Positions 62,953 to 64,000 of a stretch of DNA of 64,000 nucleotides are shown piece after piece (position 1 is the stretch's first letter; every line of letters starts with the position of its first letter). The DNA comes from Leptospira montravelensis. GTDB lineage: Bacteria > Spirochaetota > Leptospiria > Leptospirales > Leptospiraceae. The stretch lies in the NCBI RefSeq assembly GCF_004770045.1, contig NZ_RQFO01000011.1, positions 1 through 64,000 on the forward strand, given 5' to 3'. The translations under genes were made by a program, and so were the position numbers. The notes under the pieces are model-generated. The model was not told the DNA's origin. It was given only the letters and a program-made list of their open reading frames with translations, and made no database searches.

Positions 62953-64000
62953 ATGCCTGCTATTGAACAACTAAGAGCTCGAAAAACAAAAATCGTTTGC
63001 ACCATTGGTCCTGCGACTGCCTCCAAAGAAATGATCCGAAGTTTAGCTTTGGCAGGAATGAATATCGCAAGAATCAATATGAGTCATGGCGACCATGAAT
63101 TTCATAGAAAGATCATTCGAATTATTAAGTCTTTAAACAAAGATGAATTACATAAACATCCAATTTCCATCCTGCTTGATACACAAGGACCAGAAATTCG
63201 AACGGGAGATGTTCAAAATGACCTTCACTTAAAAGTGGGTGAGACATTTACTTTTCATATCATTCCTGGAATGGAAGCAGAGGCACAAAGTGTTTTTGTA
63301 AATTATCGTGATATTGTAAAAGATTTAAAAGTAGGTGATAAAGTCACTGTTGACAACGGTCTCATCAATCTTGCTGTACAAGAGATTCGAGAAAATGAAC
63401 TCGTTTGTACCGTGTTAGATGGTGGAAAGCTAGGGTCAAGAAAACATATCAATCTACCTGGAATTCGTGTTAATTTGCCTTCTATAACTCCAAAAGATTT
63501 AAAAGACATTATATTTGGATTAGAAGAAGATATTGATTTTGTGGCTTTGTCATTTGTTCGTTCCCAGGAAGACGTAATACAATTACGTGGGATCATAGAT
63601 GAAAAAAATCACCATGCACAAATCATTGCAAAAATTGAAGACCAAGAAGGTTTAAAAAACCTTGATGCCATTATCCGCGAATCTGATGGGATTATGGTGG
63701 CCCGTGGGGATTTGGGTGTGGAAATTGAAATCGAAGAACTCCCGATTGTTCAAAGACGGATCATCAAACGTTGCCAAGAAGAAGGGAAACGTGTCATCGT
63801 TGCTACTCACTTATTAGAGTCGATGATTCAGAATCCTTCTCCTACAAGGGCAGAAGTCACTGACGTTGCCAATGCTGTGTATGAAGAGGCTGATGCAATT
63901 ATGTTGTCAGGTGAAACTGCAATGGGAAAATTCCCTGTGCGTTGCGTGGAGATGTTAGATAAAATTGCACGCCGTATGGAGCTTTCGATTAACCTCGGTC
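62953..64000 (+). CDS. pyk: Pyruvate kinase, 5' part
   Basis: The first 349 residues of pyruvate kinase; the gene runs out of the window. It starts at the ATG 62953, just after the stop of the previous gene. Motifs: [20 protein letters not shown] (N-terminal strand), [23 protein letters not shown] (ADP/Mg site), [11 protein letters not shown] with the catalytic Lys, and [11 protein letters not shown]. It converts phosphoenolpyruvate and ADP to pyruvate and ATP. Operonic with asd and the hypothetical gene. Confidence 0.96.
   Translation, partial: MPAIEQLRARKTKIVCTIGPATASKEMIRSLALAGMNIARINMSHGDHEFHRKIIRIIKSLNKDELHKHPISILLDTQGPEIRTGDVQNDLHLKVGETFTFHIIPGMEAEAQSVFVNYRDIVKDLKVGDKVTVDNGLINLAVQEIRENELVCTVLDGGKLGSRKHINLPGIRVNLPSITPKDLKDIIFGLEEDIDFVALSFVRSQEDVIQLRGIIDEKNHHAQIIAKIEDQEGLKNLDAIIRESDGIMVARGDLGVEIEIEELPIVQRRIIKRCQEEGKRVIVATHLLESMIQNPSPTRAEVTDVANAVYEEADAIMLSGETAMGKFPVRCVEMLDKIARRMELSINLG

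Overview
The window is chromosomal-type DNA from a spirochaete of the genus Leptospira, probably a saprophytic lineage. The main signs are lipoproteins with loose spirochaetal lipoboxes, an aerotolerance (Bat) operon with a BatB-TPR fusion followed by htpG, menaquinone synthesis by the futalosine route (MqnD-like), a MeaA/MeaB pair, and a low-GC, tightly packed gene order with many 1-20 bp overlaps. The genus call is inferred from protein content, not from rRNA. No tRNA, rRNA, insertion sequence or CRISPR array was seen.

Layout. 1-2.7 kb: the end of a TauE/SafE-like membrane protein, then a three-gene ECF sigma module (CpxP/CnrX-like lipoprotein, sigma factor, small one-span membrane protein) that resembles CnrYXH metal-sensing modules. 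2.3-7.8 kb: small exported proteins, aspartase, a CheY-like receiver, a lytic transglycosylase and a multi-span membrane protein. 7.9-11 kb: B12-dependent acyl-CoA mutase MeaA with its GTPase MeaB. 11-16.3 kb: a five-gene glycerolipid/ether-lipid operon (alkyl-DHAP synthase-like flavoprotein, TetR, lipid kinase, GlpD, thioesterase). 16.3-23 kb: HU, a NAD-kinase-like/STAS fusion, an HATPase-HDOD fusion, a cNMP-binding protein and an acyltransferase.

22.9-26 kb: a first parA-parB locus, translationally coupled to a basic-tailed protein and an FMN reductase, with two copies of a 19-bp palindrome. 26-30 kb: a beta-barrel-like protein, YgjP-type metallopeptidase, LMW phosphatase and NDH-2. 30.3-44 kb: a long, nearly gapless operon (hydrolase, thioesterase, YwqK-repeat lipoprotein, MoxR, DUF58, DUF4381-like, BatA, BatB-TPR, BatD, HtpG, and a histidine kinase with a substrate-binding-protein-like input domain). 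44.8-49.4 kb: a glycan-type membrane protein, mqnD and an 836-residue protein with two discoidin-like regions and eight 32-residue tail-fibre-like repeats.

49.4-56.6 kb looks like a replication and partition module. It has a plasmid-type HTH replication protein, parB and parA, two identical palindromes upstream of parA, and a predicted small RNA that has its own promoter, a UUCG hairpin and an intrinsic terminator and lies antisense to the replication gene leader. Divergent from parA are a GAF/AAA/Fis-type protein and hypothetical genes. They are followed by about 880 bp of non-coding, relatively GC-rich DNA full of short perfect inverted repeats. 56.6-64 kb: a zinc-ribbon protein, an MBOAT acyltransferase with its SGNH-like partner, asd, a large hypothetical protein and the start of pyruvate kinase.

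The rep-par module together with asd suggests a secondary replicon (asd is, from memory, carried by the small chromosome of L. interrogans), but the replicon cannot be proved from this window. The most novel points are the predicted countertranscribed RNA at the replication gene, the structured non-coding block at 55.7-56.6 kb, the NAD-kinase-like/STAS fusion, the CnrYXH-like module and the tail-fibre-like repeat protein.
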